This document shows, in pieces, positions 30,915-42,500 of a stretch of 64,000 nt of DNA (positions are counted from its first letter, which is position 1; every line of letters starts with the position of its first letter). The notes beneath the pieces were generated by a model. That model made no database searches, was not told where the DNA came from, and saw only the letters and a program-made list of their open reading frames with translations. The stretch is from Rosa chinensis (taxonomy: Eukaryota; Streptophyta; Magnoliopsida; Rosales; Rosaceae): the NCBI RefSeq assembly GCF_002994745.2, contig NC_037093.1:19231555-19295554 (forward strand). Direction: 5' to 3'. The translations under genes and the position numbers were made by a program.

Positions 30915-31758
30915 TAGAGGTGGCAAACGGGCCACTAAGCACGAGCACGGCACTGGCCCGGCACGCTTAAAAGCGGCCCGGCACGACCCGAGCACGTTAG
31001 AATAACGGGTCGAGCTGGGCCTAAGAATATTGACCCATTGGCCCGGCCCGGCCCGAGCATGACATATTGTGGGCCGGCCCGTTACAAACACAAAATTTCA
31101 TTTTGTTTTTAAAAATATTAAAAAAATACAATGATGAGATTTGAATATGAGACCTTTTTATTTAAAATCTCATGGCAATTCCACCAATGTTTTCTTCTTG
31201 TCAAAATAATGAAGCAAAACATTATATCCTTGTTTTGACATAAGTATTTTTTCTAAATATTAAATATATGTTTATTAATAAAGACTAATCTCATAATAAT
31301 ACAACTATAGAATGAAGGAAAGAATAATAGATACTAAATCTTCATTATATTAATAAAGATTAATCTCACAATAATATACTAAAAACAATATATTTTGAGT
31401 TTTTTTTTCTTCTTTCTTTCTTATAGTGGAATATAAAAAATTATTAGAAATCTAATATTAAAAAGCTAAGACTAAGAAAAACGTTGTAGAACTTAATTTA
31501 TTTTAATTTTCTAAATAGTTAAATAAAATTAATTTTTATTTGTTCAAATTAAGATTTTAAAATCGTGATTTATAGTGGGTAGGCACGAGCACGGCCCGGC
31601 ATGATATGGGCTCGGGCCATGGGCAGGGTCGGGCTTAATGTTTAAGTAAATGGGCCGGCACGAACCCGGCAAGATAATAAATGGGCCGGCCCAAGCACGG
31701 CACGAAGCACTACTAGGCCCGCTTAAAATGGGCCCGGCCTGCCCGTTTGCCACCTCTA
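30915..31758. mobile_element. hAT-type non-autonomous element with GGCCCGGC-rich ends
   Basis: This 844-bp element starts TAGAGGTGGCAAACGGGC and ends GCCCGTTTGCCACCTCTA, a perfect inverted terminus. It is flanked by an exact 8-bp duplication (TATTTAAT), diagnostic of hAT transposition. The outer 200 bases on each side hold many GGCCCGGC or GGCACG-like words in opposing orientation, and the core is AT-rich. No transposase frame exists. It interrupts the Helitron Rep frame, so it inserted later. Confidence 0.9.
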
Positions 31759-33172
31759 TATTTAATGAAGGTATAGAATGATTTTCAAATTTATCTCTCA
31801 TTGTTCGAAATTCTTTCACTAATTCATTAATTTCATCAAACATTTTAACCAGGCCTCCAACAATGTCTGCTTTGATATTTTCATTTACATGACTAGGATC
31901 AATTGCATTCATACGATTTGAGACCTCATTTTTTGTATCATACACATATAATTGAGCATATTTAGGATTTTCTCCATCAGAAGGTAATACAGAACCCATT
32001 AAATAATGTACTTGACCACTAATTTTAAAGACATAAGGTCCTGATCCAGTGTTTATTTTACGATCAATTGTAGCTCCCATCGATGTAAAAGAAAACATTG
32101 AATTACACACTCTGATATTTTCTCTAAAAACTCTGCTTTCTGGACCATTATTTGGATCTAATTAACAATGTTTCAAGAAAATTTGGTGTTGGTTTGAGTT
32201 GTTGAAGTTTGATTTGACATTTTTTGCAACAATTTGGATAAATTAGAGGCGCATTTGAAGATGTTTGTTTATTAGCTTCTCCAAACTAGAAACATGCGTT
32301 GGAATAATCACATACATGAATATTATCACCTGAATCTTCATACGTCACAATCATTCCTATGATCAAAATTTCACTTGTCATAGATAATTTATATTACAAT
32401 CGTTGTCTCCAAACAATAACTTAAATTTGATAGGAATAACCTTCTCTACTTCTTTGATACACTACTTGACCAAAACGATGGGACGACTTACCTGAACATA
32501 GAATTTTGTAAAAATTTATCTGCCTATGAATAAAAATTTCTTACATTTTCGAGCTCTTAGGTAATCATTAAATGCAAAAATTAGACCTTCAACTTCATCA
32601 CTGTTCAGATGTTGAGAAGAACTGCCTGTGTTTGAAAATTGTGAGGTCCTCGCATCCAAAAATCAAAATAGATAAGCTAATCGAATACAAACTTTATCCA
32701 CTATTTTCAATTGCACTATAAATATGTAAATTTGCATGACCAGAAAAACTTTGATTTGAAATTGCAGCAGTGTGTTGTTGACTGCTTATAAATCTCTTGC
32801 AACAATGTTGAAATCGACTGACACCATCATTCCCAGCGCTATACTGAGTGTCTAAATGTCGGTCTCTTTTTCTTATCCTCAACTTAGATACTATAAACAA
32901 AATGCAGACATTATTACTTATTTTCAAGTTGTAAATAGAAAGCAGATGAACAGTTTAAATTCGATAATGGACGCTCACCACACCTTGATCTTGGATGATT
33001 TTGATGGTCTTCGTCCCTACTAGAAACTGCGGTTCCAGTTTCAGATATACTACCAATTACATTATGGTCATTAGATATTTCTTGGACTTCCCTTTCAGCA
33101 TTACGATTTTCATCTTCATACTCCTATAACAATCTCTTACTTCTTGTCCACCTCATCTTTGGAGCCATAACT

Positions 33173-33227
33173 GCTTTCAAAAAACTATACATTAGCTTTA
33201 AATTGAAATAGTTTTGTTTTGTAATTT
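33173..33227. other. Short spacer
   Basis: AT-rich sequence between the start of the Helitron Rep frame and the solo-LTR-like block; nothing recognised. Confidence 0.4.
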
Positions 33228-36056
33228 TGACAAGACCCGCCCCCGGATTTCACCAGTAGCCCTACGGGGTCCACCTTAGAAGAAATTCTTCCAAAAATTT
33301 GGCAGAACTTCCCCTAAAATGGACTACCCAAAACCTGGAGAAATGAAATTTACACTTCTAAATTACCCATCCTTATTCTCTTGGAGCCACCCTACTCCCC
33401 AAATCACAACAGCTTACAATTCACATACACAAATCTCAACTTAATAACATTAATCCCACAGGTAATTAGAGCAATTCTAATAAAAATGGTAAACAAGGAA
33501 AACCTAATTCAAAGGAAACCGCGGAAGCCATGCTGTTAACTATGCCTCAACTCCATGTATGCTCGACCTCAACTAATTTCGCCTGCAAACTGGGCATTTG
33601 AAACCGAAGGGCCCATGGGAAAAGTATTGAAAACACGTCAGTGTGAGTGGACAAAAATAAATAAATAAGATGATTTAAATGAAGCAAACTTAAATACTTT
33701 TCCCACTTATTTAAATTTATAAAACTTCGATGCATGCAATGTTTATAAAACTTTATTTCTTAAAATCAGGAGACTGGAAACTGGAAACTGTAAATCAAAC
33801 CTACTGTGTATCGTATCATCGGACTAGACCCCGCTAGCCCAAAAATAATATAAAAGTAGGGGAAGAAGATAGCCATACGAATGAGCCTCCCAGGCTCGGG
33901 TGATAGCCTCCCAGGCTAAAGTACTCCCATATACTCCCGTTATATACCCACACGCCACTAAGTGTAGCGATTAGGATATTGGGCTTCAGCATTACTGTCA
34001 CAAAGACAGTAACCAGCGCCACAAAGGCGGACGGGCTTCGGTGATCCCATCACCTCGCCACAAAGGCGGAAGATCAATGCTAGCAATGATAATAGTCACC
34101 CAAAGTATGGCAAAAGAAAATCCGAAAACCACATAAATCCATAAAGCTTCCCCAACTCTCGCAAATGAATTTCCAACGACGTGTCCCACACGCCAAGATA
34201 ATCTCCATAAATCGAAACAAAACCAATTCCAAGATCATCATCAAGGTATTCCCAATGCCAAAACCGAAGGTCGATAAATAAATATGAAAACTAACTCCAT
34301 CGAAATCTCATTTCGAAAATCTCTTATAAAATCTCAAATCGACGAATAGAAACATAATATAAATAGTATAATTCCGGAAATCACCTCGGAAATAATTCGT
34401 CGAAAATCATGCTTTCAAATAAAAGCCATATATTGGAGATACTTATCGAAGGCTCAAAATCCATTTCCGAATCATAATTGAAAATAATTTATAATTAATC
34501 TCCGAAAATAAATCATATTTCCGAAATTAAATCATAAATCCAAATCCGAGCATAATAGATACGTAACCGAAATTCATATGGAAAGACAATGTCAAAATTA
34601 TAATCCAAGGCAAAATATTATGCTCAATAAATAAAATGATAAATAAATAGAGCAAACTTTAAGAAATAAATGCATGCATCATTATTTAAAAGCAAAAGTC
34701 CACTCACAGTACTATTCCAACGATCACGCATACGAGTTCCTTCGTCGAGCAATAGCTCGGTACGACGCCCTGAACACAAATATATTCCATGAATAACTAT
34801 TCTAATTAAATACGATTCTCAAAATCGAATCCTCATAAATCATCTCTCCAATTCTTCTCGGATTCAACCCACATTCTACCACTAATACTAATTCGTTATC
34901 TTAAAGGTTCCAAGTCAGAACCGAGAGATATCCGACGGTCAGATTCTCGTAAATCGATAATCGAAATCCTAACTTTCTAGAAATTCATAATCGATTAAAA
35001 ACTTCTCCAATTCCAACCAAATTCACATATTCAACCTCTACAAAAATTATAGGATTTAACTGGCTAAAAAAAAAAAGAATTTAAATTACTGTTTAAACGC
35101 CACTGTTCACGCACATCACTGTTCACGAGTGACACTGTTCATGCGGCGGCCAACTCCTCCTCCGGCCACCAAATTTCAACCACATAATCATCTCAACATT
35201 CTAAGCATTTTTCATAACTGTGACCAAGTGAGAAAATACCTTGAAGTGCTCCAATTTTGCCGATGAACACGAACCCGGAAATCTCCAAACCCACCAATTT
35301 GGAAATCCTTCAAATTCACCTTCCAAACGTGGAAATTTCAGCTAGAAGTCTTGAGGGAAGATGATCACTGACTCGAGGCGCTCCTAATAGAACCAATTTC
35401 ACCGCCGGAGATAGCCGAAAACTGGAGAATTTCGCCGGAGTAGCAAATTGCTATAGTAACAATGATTGCATAAATTCGGGGTTTTCCGGCCAAATCGCTG
35501 ATACCCACTGGTACCACCGTGTAGAGGAGGAAGAGACGGTCCAAGGACAACTGGAATCACGTCAATCGTTGAAGAAATCGGAAAAAGAAGAAAGGTGAGC
35601 GACGCGGGGAAGAGGGAAGTAGAGAGAAAATCTCGGGGGTACGTTTCCCGAAATTGAAACTTACCCTGGTAACTTTCTATATATATAGAAAGTTACCGTG
35701 AACAGTATCTTTAGTATTTAGGCTATAACTTTCACATACAAACTCCGATTTTTACGTACCACATATGCACGCGCTCGGTTTAACATCCTCTACAATTTTC
35801 ATGAAGGAAATTTTCTCAAATTTTGACCCGAACAAAAAGTCAACTTTTAGGGCCACTAAAAGTACCAAAACGATAGTAAAAGTGAAAATAGTTGTCGTTT
35901 ACCGTCCAAATGACTAGTAAACGGGTAAATTAAGCTACGTTACAAATTTGAACATCTCAAATACAAACACTGGAATATTTGTCTCTCTTTCAATCGGAAC
36001 AAAAATAAAACAACAAATAACGTAACGACACAAACACTTCTAATCATAGTTTAACA
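33228..36056 (-). mobile_element. Solo-LTR-like block, gypsy (chromovirus style), minus orientation
   Basis: A 2.8-kb non-coding block with TG...CA ends. Read on the minus strand it starts TGTTAAACTATG and ends GGGGGCGGGTCTTGTCA, the GGGTCG-type ending common in long LTRs of Tekay/Del chromoviruses. A minus-strand TATA box sits in a 30-bp palindrome (35668-35697). The flanking pentamers (AATTT and TAGGC) do not match, so the right edge may have been altered by the adjacent element. No coding domain lies inside. Assignment is by style only. Confidence 0.45.
35668..35697. promoter_or_regulatory. Perfect 30-bp palindrome centred on TATATATA
   Basis: The sequence reads identically on both strands: outer GGTAACTTTC, core TATATATATA, then GAAAGTTACC. 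Within the putative LTR it would contain the TATA box in both directions and can form a cruciform or hairpin. Confidence 0.8.
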
Positions 36057-36234
36057 TAGGCCTCATCAAAAAAGCCCGCGGATCAAGTGGGCCGATGGAG
36101 GCCCGCCGGCCGGCAGGGCTTTTGGCCCGGCCCGGCCCGTCAAAAAACCTGCAAAAGCCCGCCTTGGTGGGCCGATGGAGGCCCGCAAAAAAGCCCTCAA
36201 AAACCCGGCCCGGCCCGTAAAAGCCCGCAAAATA

Positions 36235-36308
36235 TTATATATATATATGTATATGTGTGTGTGTGTGTGTGTTATATATATAGATATATCTATATGTGTG
36301 TGTGTGTT

Positions 36309-36346
<38 letters not shown>

Positions 36347-36422
36347 TATAGATATATATTTGTGTGTGTGTTTATATAGATATATATATATATATATCAA
36401 TATATCATATATGTGTGCGTGT

Positions 36423-36459
<37 letters not shown>

Positions 36460-36489
36460 TATATATATATATATATGTGTGTGTGTGTT

Positions 36490-36523
<34 letters not shown>

Positions 36524-36597
36524 TATATATATATATATATATATATAGATATATATATATATATATATATATCAATATATCATATATGTGTGTGTGT

Positions 36598-36652
<55 letters not shown>

Positions 36653-36660
36653 CGCGCGTT

Positions 36661-36705
<45 letters not shown>
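36235..36705. repeat. Long TA/TG/GA microsatellite cluster
   Basis: Alternating (TA)n, (TG)n and one (GA)n run for about 470 bases. A word of the type TATCAATATATCATATATGTGTG recurs near 36396 and 36571, showing secondary duplications. The Tyr-Ile repeat frames found here are artefacts of the dinucleotides. Confidence 0.95.
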
Positions 36706-36708
<3 letters not shown>

Positions 36709-36767
36709 AGTTCTTATACTATTATACTTCTATATAAAATATGTGCATATATATATATTCTACATAT

Positions 36768-38510
36768 CGGTTGACCAATCCGATCGGATTCGAAAATATG
36801 GTGAAATTGGCTAAATTTTTTACCACACTCATAATTTATTGTAATAAACTCATCCAACGGTCGGTTTTTCCATTTTCTTTGAATTGATTAGGGTTGCTCT
36901 TTGGAGTGTATGATATATAAATATAGGTTTATAAGAGTAACTACGTTTGACCTAGTTGATCGAATTCGAAACGAGAACCAAATTGGCTGGATTTTCTATA
37001 ACCACCATAAAACATTACAATCTCTCCATCGAGCGGTTGGTTTCTCCGAATTCATTTTCTACTTCATGGTTGCTTTAGAATGAACCTAAACAATTTAAAT
37101 GCAATGTATAAGTCATACAACTATAGGAATAAAATTGGTATAGACCAATGTGTTTGTAATTAAAATTAATTTTTTTTTATCTTATGTCCACGCACATCCA
37201 TTGATGGAATATATACAAACGTGATGTGAAAAAATAAGCACGTTTCGCAGTTGTCACGGCATCGGTCAACCAATAAAACATATAAGTGACTACGGTTGAC
37301 CAATCCGATCGGATTCGAAAATATGGTGAAATTGGCTAAATTTTTTACCACACTCATAATTTATTGTAATAAACTCATCCAACGGTCGGTTTTTCCATTT
37401 TCTTTGAATTGATAGAGGTTGCTCTTTGGAGTGTATGATATATAAATATAGATTTATATGAGTAACTACGTTTGATCTAGTTGATCGAATTCGAAACGAT
37501 AACCAAATTGGCTGGATTTTCTACAATCACCATAAAACATTACAATCTCTCCATCGAGCGGTTGGTTTCTCCGAATTCATTTTCTACTTCATGGTTGCTT
37601 TAGAATGAACCTAAACAATTTAAATGCAATGCATAAGTCATACAACTTTAGGAATAAAATTGGTACAGACCAATGTGTTTGTAATTAAAATTAAATTTTT
37701 TTATCTTATGTCCACGCACATCCATTGATGGAATATATACAAATGTAATGTGAAAAAATAAGCACGTTTCGCAGTTGTCACGGCATCGGTCAACCAATAA
37801 AACATATAAGTGACTACGGTTGACCAATCCGATCGGATTCGAAAATATGGTGAAATTGGCTAAATTTTTTACCACACTCATAATTTATTGTAATAAACTC
37901 ATCCAACGGTCGGTTTTTCCATTTTCTTTGAATTGATAGAGGTTGCTCTTTGGAGTGTATGATATATAAATATAGGTTTATAAGAGTAACTACGTTTGAC
38001 CTAGTTGATGGAATTCGAAACGTGAACCAAATTGGCTGGATTTTCTACAACCACCATAAAACATTACAATCTCTCCATCAAGCGGTTGGTTTCTCCGAAT
38101 TCATTTTCCACTTCATGGTTGCTTTAGAATAAACCTAAACAATTTAAATGCAATGTATAAGTCATATAACTCTAGGAATAAAATTGGTATAGTCCAATGT
38201 GTTTGTAATTAAAATTAATTTTTTTTTATCTTATGTCCACGCACATCCATCGATGGAATATATACAAACGTGATGTGAAAAAATAAGCACGTTTCGCGGT
38301 TGCCACGCCATCGGTCAACCAATAAAACATATAAGTGACTACGGTTGACCAATCCGATCGGATTCAAAAATATGGTGAAATTGGCTAAATTTTTTACCAC
38401 ACTCATAATTTATTGTAATAAACTCATCCAACGGTCGGTTTCTCATTTTCTTTGAATTGCTATATGTAGCTCTTTGGAGTGTATGATGTATAAATATAGA
38501 TTTATAAAAA
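36768..38510. repeat. 525-bp tandem repeat, three full copies plus a partial
   Basis: The word CGGTTGACCAATCCGATCGG begins units at 36768, 37293, 37817 and 38342, spacings of 525, 524 and 525. The fourth copy ends at about 38500. The copies differ by a few percent by eye. Within each unit, the first and second third are diverged relatives: both show TTGACC..GAT.GATTCGAAA, then AATTGGCT, then a CGGT.GGTTT.TCC word. The unit therefore arose from an older internal duplication. No gene-like frame is conserved across the copies. Confidence 0.9.
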
Positions 38511-38902
38511 ATTAGTGTCTTTAAAAATTTATTTATCAACAAATTAGTATCTATATATAAATATAGATTTTGTTTTGGTACAATATAGTTATATAGATTG
38601 TTATATTTGGTTGTATTTGATCATTATCCATTGAATTTTCAAAGCTTGATTAAAAAAAAAAATACTTGTGTCTTTAAATATTTATTTATAAATAAAGCCC
38701 GCAAGGCCCGGCCTAAAAAAGCCCGCAAAGCCAAGCCCGGCCCGGCCCGAAAAAGCCCGCAAGGCCCGCTTTATATGGACGGGCTTGGATCATTTGATTT
38801 TTAATAAAGCCCGGCCCGGCCCGGCCCGCAATTATTTAAAAATATAGCAAGGCCCGGCCCGGCCCGTTGACGACCCCTAAGTAGCCGAAACCCGATAACC
38901 TG

Positions 38903-39076
38903 ATGTTGAGACCGAGTCACCAAACCCAAAAAAAGGAGAATGGGGTCCAAGACGGAACGCCGAAGTTGCAGGCGGCGGCTCAGAGGCGGTGGCTGGCCTT
39001 TTATCCTAAGGTAGATCCTTTCGATCTCAATGACTATAGATATGAGGGCCCTAGACTTCTGGGGTTACCCCCTCAG
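38903..39076 (+). CDS. Orphan first-exon candidate, unidentified product
   Basis: A 58-codon open stretch from ATG at 38903 to a GTACAA donor-like site at 39077. The encoded text is compositionally protein-like (for example RRWLAFYPKVDPFDLNDY) and unlike the surrounding AT-rich DNA. I do not recognise the protein, and no following exon was found before the receptor kinase gene. It starts only 24 bases after the GC-ended element, so it could be the remnant of a gene cut by that insertion. Confidence 0.3.
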
Positions 39077-39558
39077 GTACAAACAAGTAATGGAATTGTC
39101 AAGTTCTTTGCATTTGATTATAATTTTCTTTCTTTCTATTCTGTTTTTAAACGATTTCTATTGAAGGGTTTTTTTCCAAGTCATCAAGCATTGACTTTGT
39201 CTTGCTTCTGGAAGAGCATACCATTCCAGCCCCTCATCACTCATCAGAGACGATAGTATTAAACTCACTAGTGGGTTAGGAAATTAGAATATGATTTATT
39301 CAATTACCAGTAGGTGACTTCTCCGTGTAGCAATTAATAAGATAGAGAGAAAACAGAGACAGAGGCATTAATTGTGTGGTTTTTCTCCATTGAATATTTC
39401 AAAGCTGACTGACTATATATGAATAGAGACGACTTGGTGACTTGGTGTTGGCCCAACTATATTACAAAGTTTACATTACTAGCCAGCACGCTCATTTCTC
39501 ATTTTCGTTACTGGTGATGAGCTGATTCCTGATCATTGAACCTTCCTAGCTAGCTAAT
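39077..39558 (+). promoter_or_regulatory. Receptor kinase promoter region with TATA box
   Basis: CTATATAT at 39413-39420 lies 139 bases before the LRK10L-type start codon, a plausible TATA box. The rest of the interval has no recognised feature apart from possible intron sequence of the orphan exon. Confidence 0.4.
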
Positions 39559-42500
39559 ATGAATTCCTTTGTGCTTTTTCAGTCCTCTTTGATTCCTCTG
39601 CTTTTGATCACTTCCTTTCTGTCCATCAATTTTCGATTAAGTGTGTGCGCCGATGATGCATATGCTAACTGCAGCCAACCTATTACCTGCAGAGGTGTCA
39701 AAACCAACATCTTCTACCCCTTTTGGGGAGCAAACCGAGCCGAATACTGTGGCAAATCTGGGTTCGAGGTCACATGCCAAGACAATGTCTCGATGATCAG
39801 CATGCAGAAAATCAATTTCACAATTCTTGACAGCACTAGTACACCAACTCCGACTGTGAAAGTTGCAAGGCAGGATTATTTGGGAAATCTCTGTCCTAAC
39901 TCAAGCCTCAAGTCTCCTGTTAACACAAGCCTCAACTTCTCTCTGTTTGATTACACACGTTGGACTAAAAACGTGTCTTTTTACTACGGATGCACTTCGA
40001 CTGTAACTGCAGCGTTGTCAAAGTTAGGATATAATATTTCTGGTATCTCGCTTGAATGCAATTCTGAAGTCAACGTTACCTTTCTCACAGAGACGCAAAC
40101 TGCTAAGCTTCCGGATGCATCTGCCTTGGACTCCTGTCGACATGCGGTTTTGGTTCCGGTGTCTGCGGTAGCTGCTGATAAACTTGACAACAATCAAACA
40201 TCAACTATCTGGGATGCGATATTTGGTGGTTTTGAATTGAATGTGCAGAATGATGATACTGGTCTTTGCAACAATTGCGTGGACTCAGGAGGATCTTGTG
40301 GGCAAGACACTACTAATGCTCAGTTCATTTGCTATTGCTCGAATTTAACTTCAACAGGCACATGTACTTCCGGTTCATCATCAGGTATCAATTATACGCT
40401 CTCTTTGCCTATCAATATATATTATTATCTCTTTTGCTCTTTGATTTTAACAACTGATAAGTGATAACCAGAGTTGGGATTTAGTTGCCTTACAAGCTGA
40501 TCTTTAGGTACCTTAATTGTTTAACCTCCCACATGGCCTTAAAGATTGTTCAAGTTTTGGTTATTTCCATATCATATTATTGAGCCTGGAGTTCATAATT
40601 GATAAATTAGCAGCCCTGCAGTTGTTGACTTGATCATCCATGCAATATGTTTGTGTTTGTTCTATAAGCTTTTAAGGTGCTTACTGCTTAGACTAGATGG
40701 TCTGGTCGATCGAGGTTTAGGTATACAGATTGAAAGGTTTACCCACTTTTAAGGCTGATTTATTTTACAACCAATACAAATTTGAAATAATAAAATTGAC
40801 CAACACCATTAATTCCTAAACTCCTAAATTCCTAATAGAACCTTCTTATTTCTAATTATAAAAAATATAATAAAATTGTAAAAACTTAAAAACGAAACGA
40901 TCCTGACTTTTATTTGTAATCACCCATCAGCTGAGAGATGAAGAGACGACTTCAACCTTCTTCTTGATTAGGTCTTAGATCTAACCAAACCACACACAGT
41001 CTCTATCTCTATCTCTAGAAATGCATCCCTATCTTCTCCTCCTGCAGCTCTTAATAATAATACTAGTATTCTTATCTGGGGTACCAAAATCCTTGGGGGC
41101 TGATGATGAGCGGTACCTCAACTGCGGCCAGTCGTTTGATTGTGCAAGTATCGGGAGCATGGGTTACCCTTTCTGGGGATTAAACCGACCCGACTACTGT
41201 GGCTTCCCGGAGTTCAAGTTGAACTGCAGCGGCGACGCCCCGTCCATCTCAATCCATGAACAAGAATTTCGAGTCCTTTCTATCAATCAGAGTCAAAGCA
41301 GTTTCACAATTGCTGGAGCCGATTACTGGAACACCGTTTGTCCTGTGTCCCTTACCGTTTGTTCTTGAATATGCTTCAGATGTTCAACAACTCTTGCTCT
41401 TCTACGCATGTCCCCCACTATACATTCCTCTCCCGCCTCAGCTTACCAGCCAATTCAACTGCACCTTAAGCTCTACTACTGATGCCATCAACTATTATGT
41501 GACAGAAGATCTCACCGATTTCGGGATCTCCAACATTAGTAGCACCTTTGGAACGTGTACCACAGCTGTCACCGTCCGACTTTCTCCATCGGCAGCTTCA
41601 AATTTGGCTGTGAATTCATCCAAGGAAAATCTAGGAGCTGCGCTGGATTCTGGGTATGGGCTGAAGTGGGATGCAAGTAATAACCTGTGTGAACGATGTC
41701 AAGGCTCTGGGGGTCGGTGCGGATATAACACAATCTTCACTTGAATTCAGCTGCTACTGAAAGGATGGACCTAATCCTTCCAACTGTGGAGGTGTGCGCC
41801 AACTAAATTACTAATTTGTCACATCTTTTAAGCATCATTTTCTGTTATTATAGTGCCCAAAATATGATGGTTTTATACGTGTCTTCTCAGTTCTTGAAAT
41901 CCCAAGGTTTCCAATTCCAATCTTTGGTTATGGTGGGAAAGTGACCAGAACATTCATAATTAAAACCGAAAACAGGGGAGGCAAATGAAGCCCTTGGGGT
42001 ATGGGAATTATCCATCTCCCCAATTGTTTCGATTCCCACAGGAAACTTGTTCACATCCTTATCTATATATAAATACACACACACACACAGTCTCACCAAG
42101 GATAGGAAATGATTGAATTTTTTTCTAAGCCTCAAATTCTCTAACAAACGAGATCTAAACGCAACATAGGGATTTAGAAATTTGAATCTCAACCACTTTC
42201 TTTGGTTAAAGCTTTACTACTTATATCTAATTTGTAGGCAAATGTGTTTGATTTTGGTAATAACAAACAATGGAATGGAGGAACGTTTATGCTCCTAAAT
42301 GCCTAGACAATATTACAAATTTGCTTATATACAGTTTTAAATATGTACAGAACTACAGATTAACTGTTATAATTATTGGTTAAAAAAATTGATAAGACTC
42401 TTAATGATCGTATAACCACTTTGGTTGCACTTGCAGGTTCAAGTTCAAGATCACTCGGTTGGATAATAGGTACATAATCCATAGGTTCCTGTGAATAGTT

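Larger units (their letters stand above)
30086..33172 (-). pseudogene. Helitron Rep region, truncated inside the HUH motif
   Basis: Minus-strand Helitron Rep protein (Helitron_like_N family), a rolling-circle nuclease. The beginning, around 33170, reads MAPKMRWTRSKRLL. Further on come FRENIRVCNSMFSFTSMG (about 32080-32130) and YVFKISGQVHYLMG. After a hAT insertion come IHPKYMALQYPILFPYGEDG (about 30720) and FITFTCNVKWLEIERYF (about 30290). The frame ends at GLPHPHI, the HUH histidine pair, directly followed by TGA and CNGC sequence. The rest of Rep and the whole helicase are missing. Frameshifts and stops also occur near 32160 and 33125. No CTRR terminus was identified, so the element ends are unknown. 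Confidence 0.8.
36057..38879. mobile_element. hAT-like element with GGCCCGGCCC ends enclosing satellite DNA
   Basis: The left end TAGGCCTCATCAA and the inverted right end TAGGGGTCGTCAACGG are similar. Both sides (36070-36230 and 38690-38870) are packed with GCCCGGCCCG words in opposite orientation, as in the hAT element at 30915. The inside is not transposase but a microsatellite stretch and a 525-bp tandem array. Flanking 8-mers (GTTTAACA and AGTAGCCG) do not match, so the boundaries or a single-insertion origin remain uncertain. Confidence 0.5.

Noticed and set aside
33228..36056. Solo LTR with a confirmed target duplication
   Set aside because: TG...CA ends are present, but the flanking pentamers differ. 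It is kept only as a solo-LTR-like block at moderate confidence.
36066..36814. Frames rich in Tyr-Ile or Cys-Val repeats
   Set aside because: Produced by TA and TG dinucleotide runs, not genes.
36768..38510. Regularly spaced repeats considered as a CRISPR-like array
   Set aside because: Units are 525 bp and contiguous with no spacers, in plant nuclear DNA; this is a tandem satellite.
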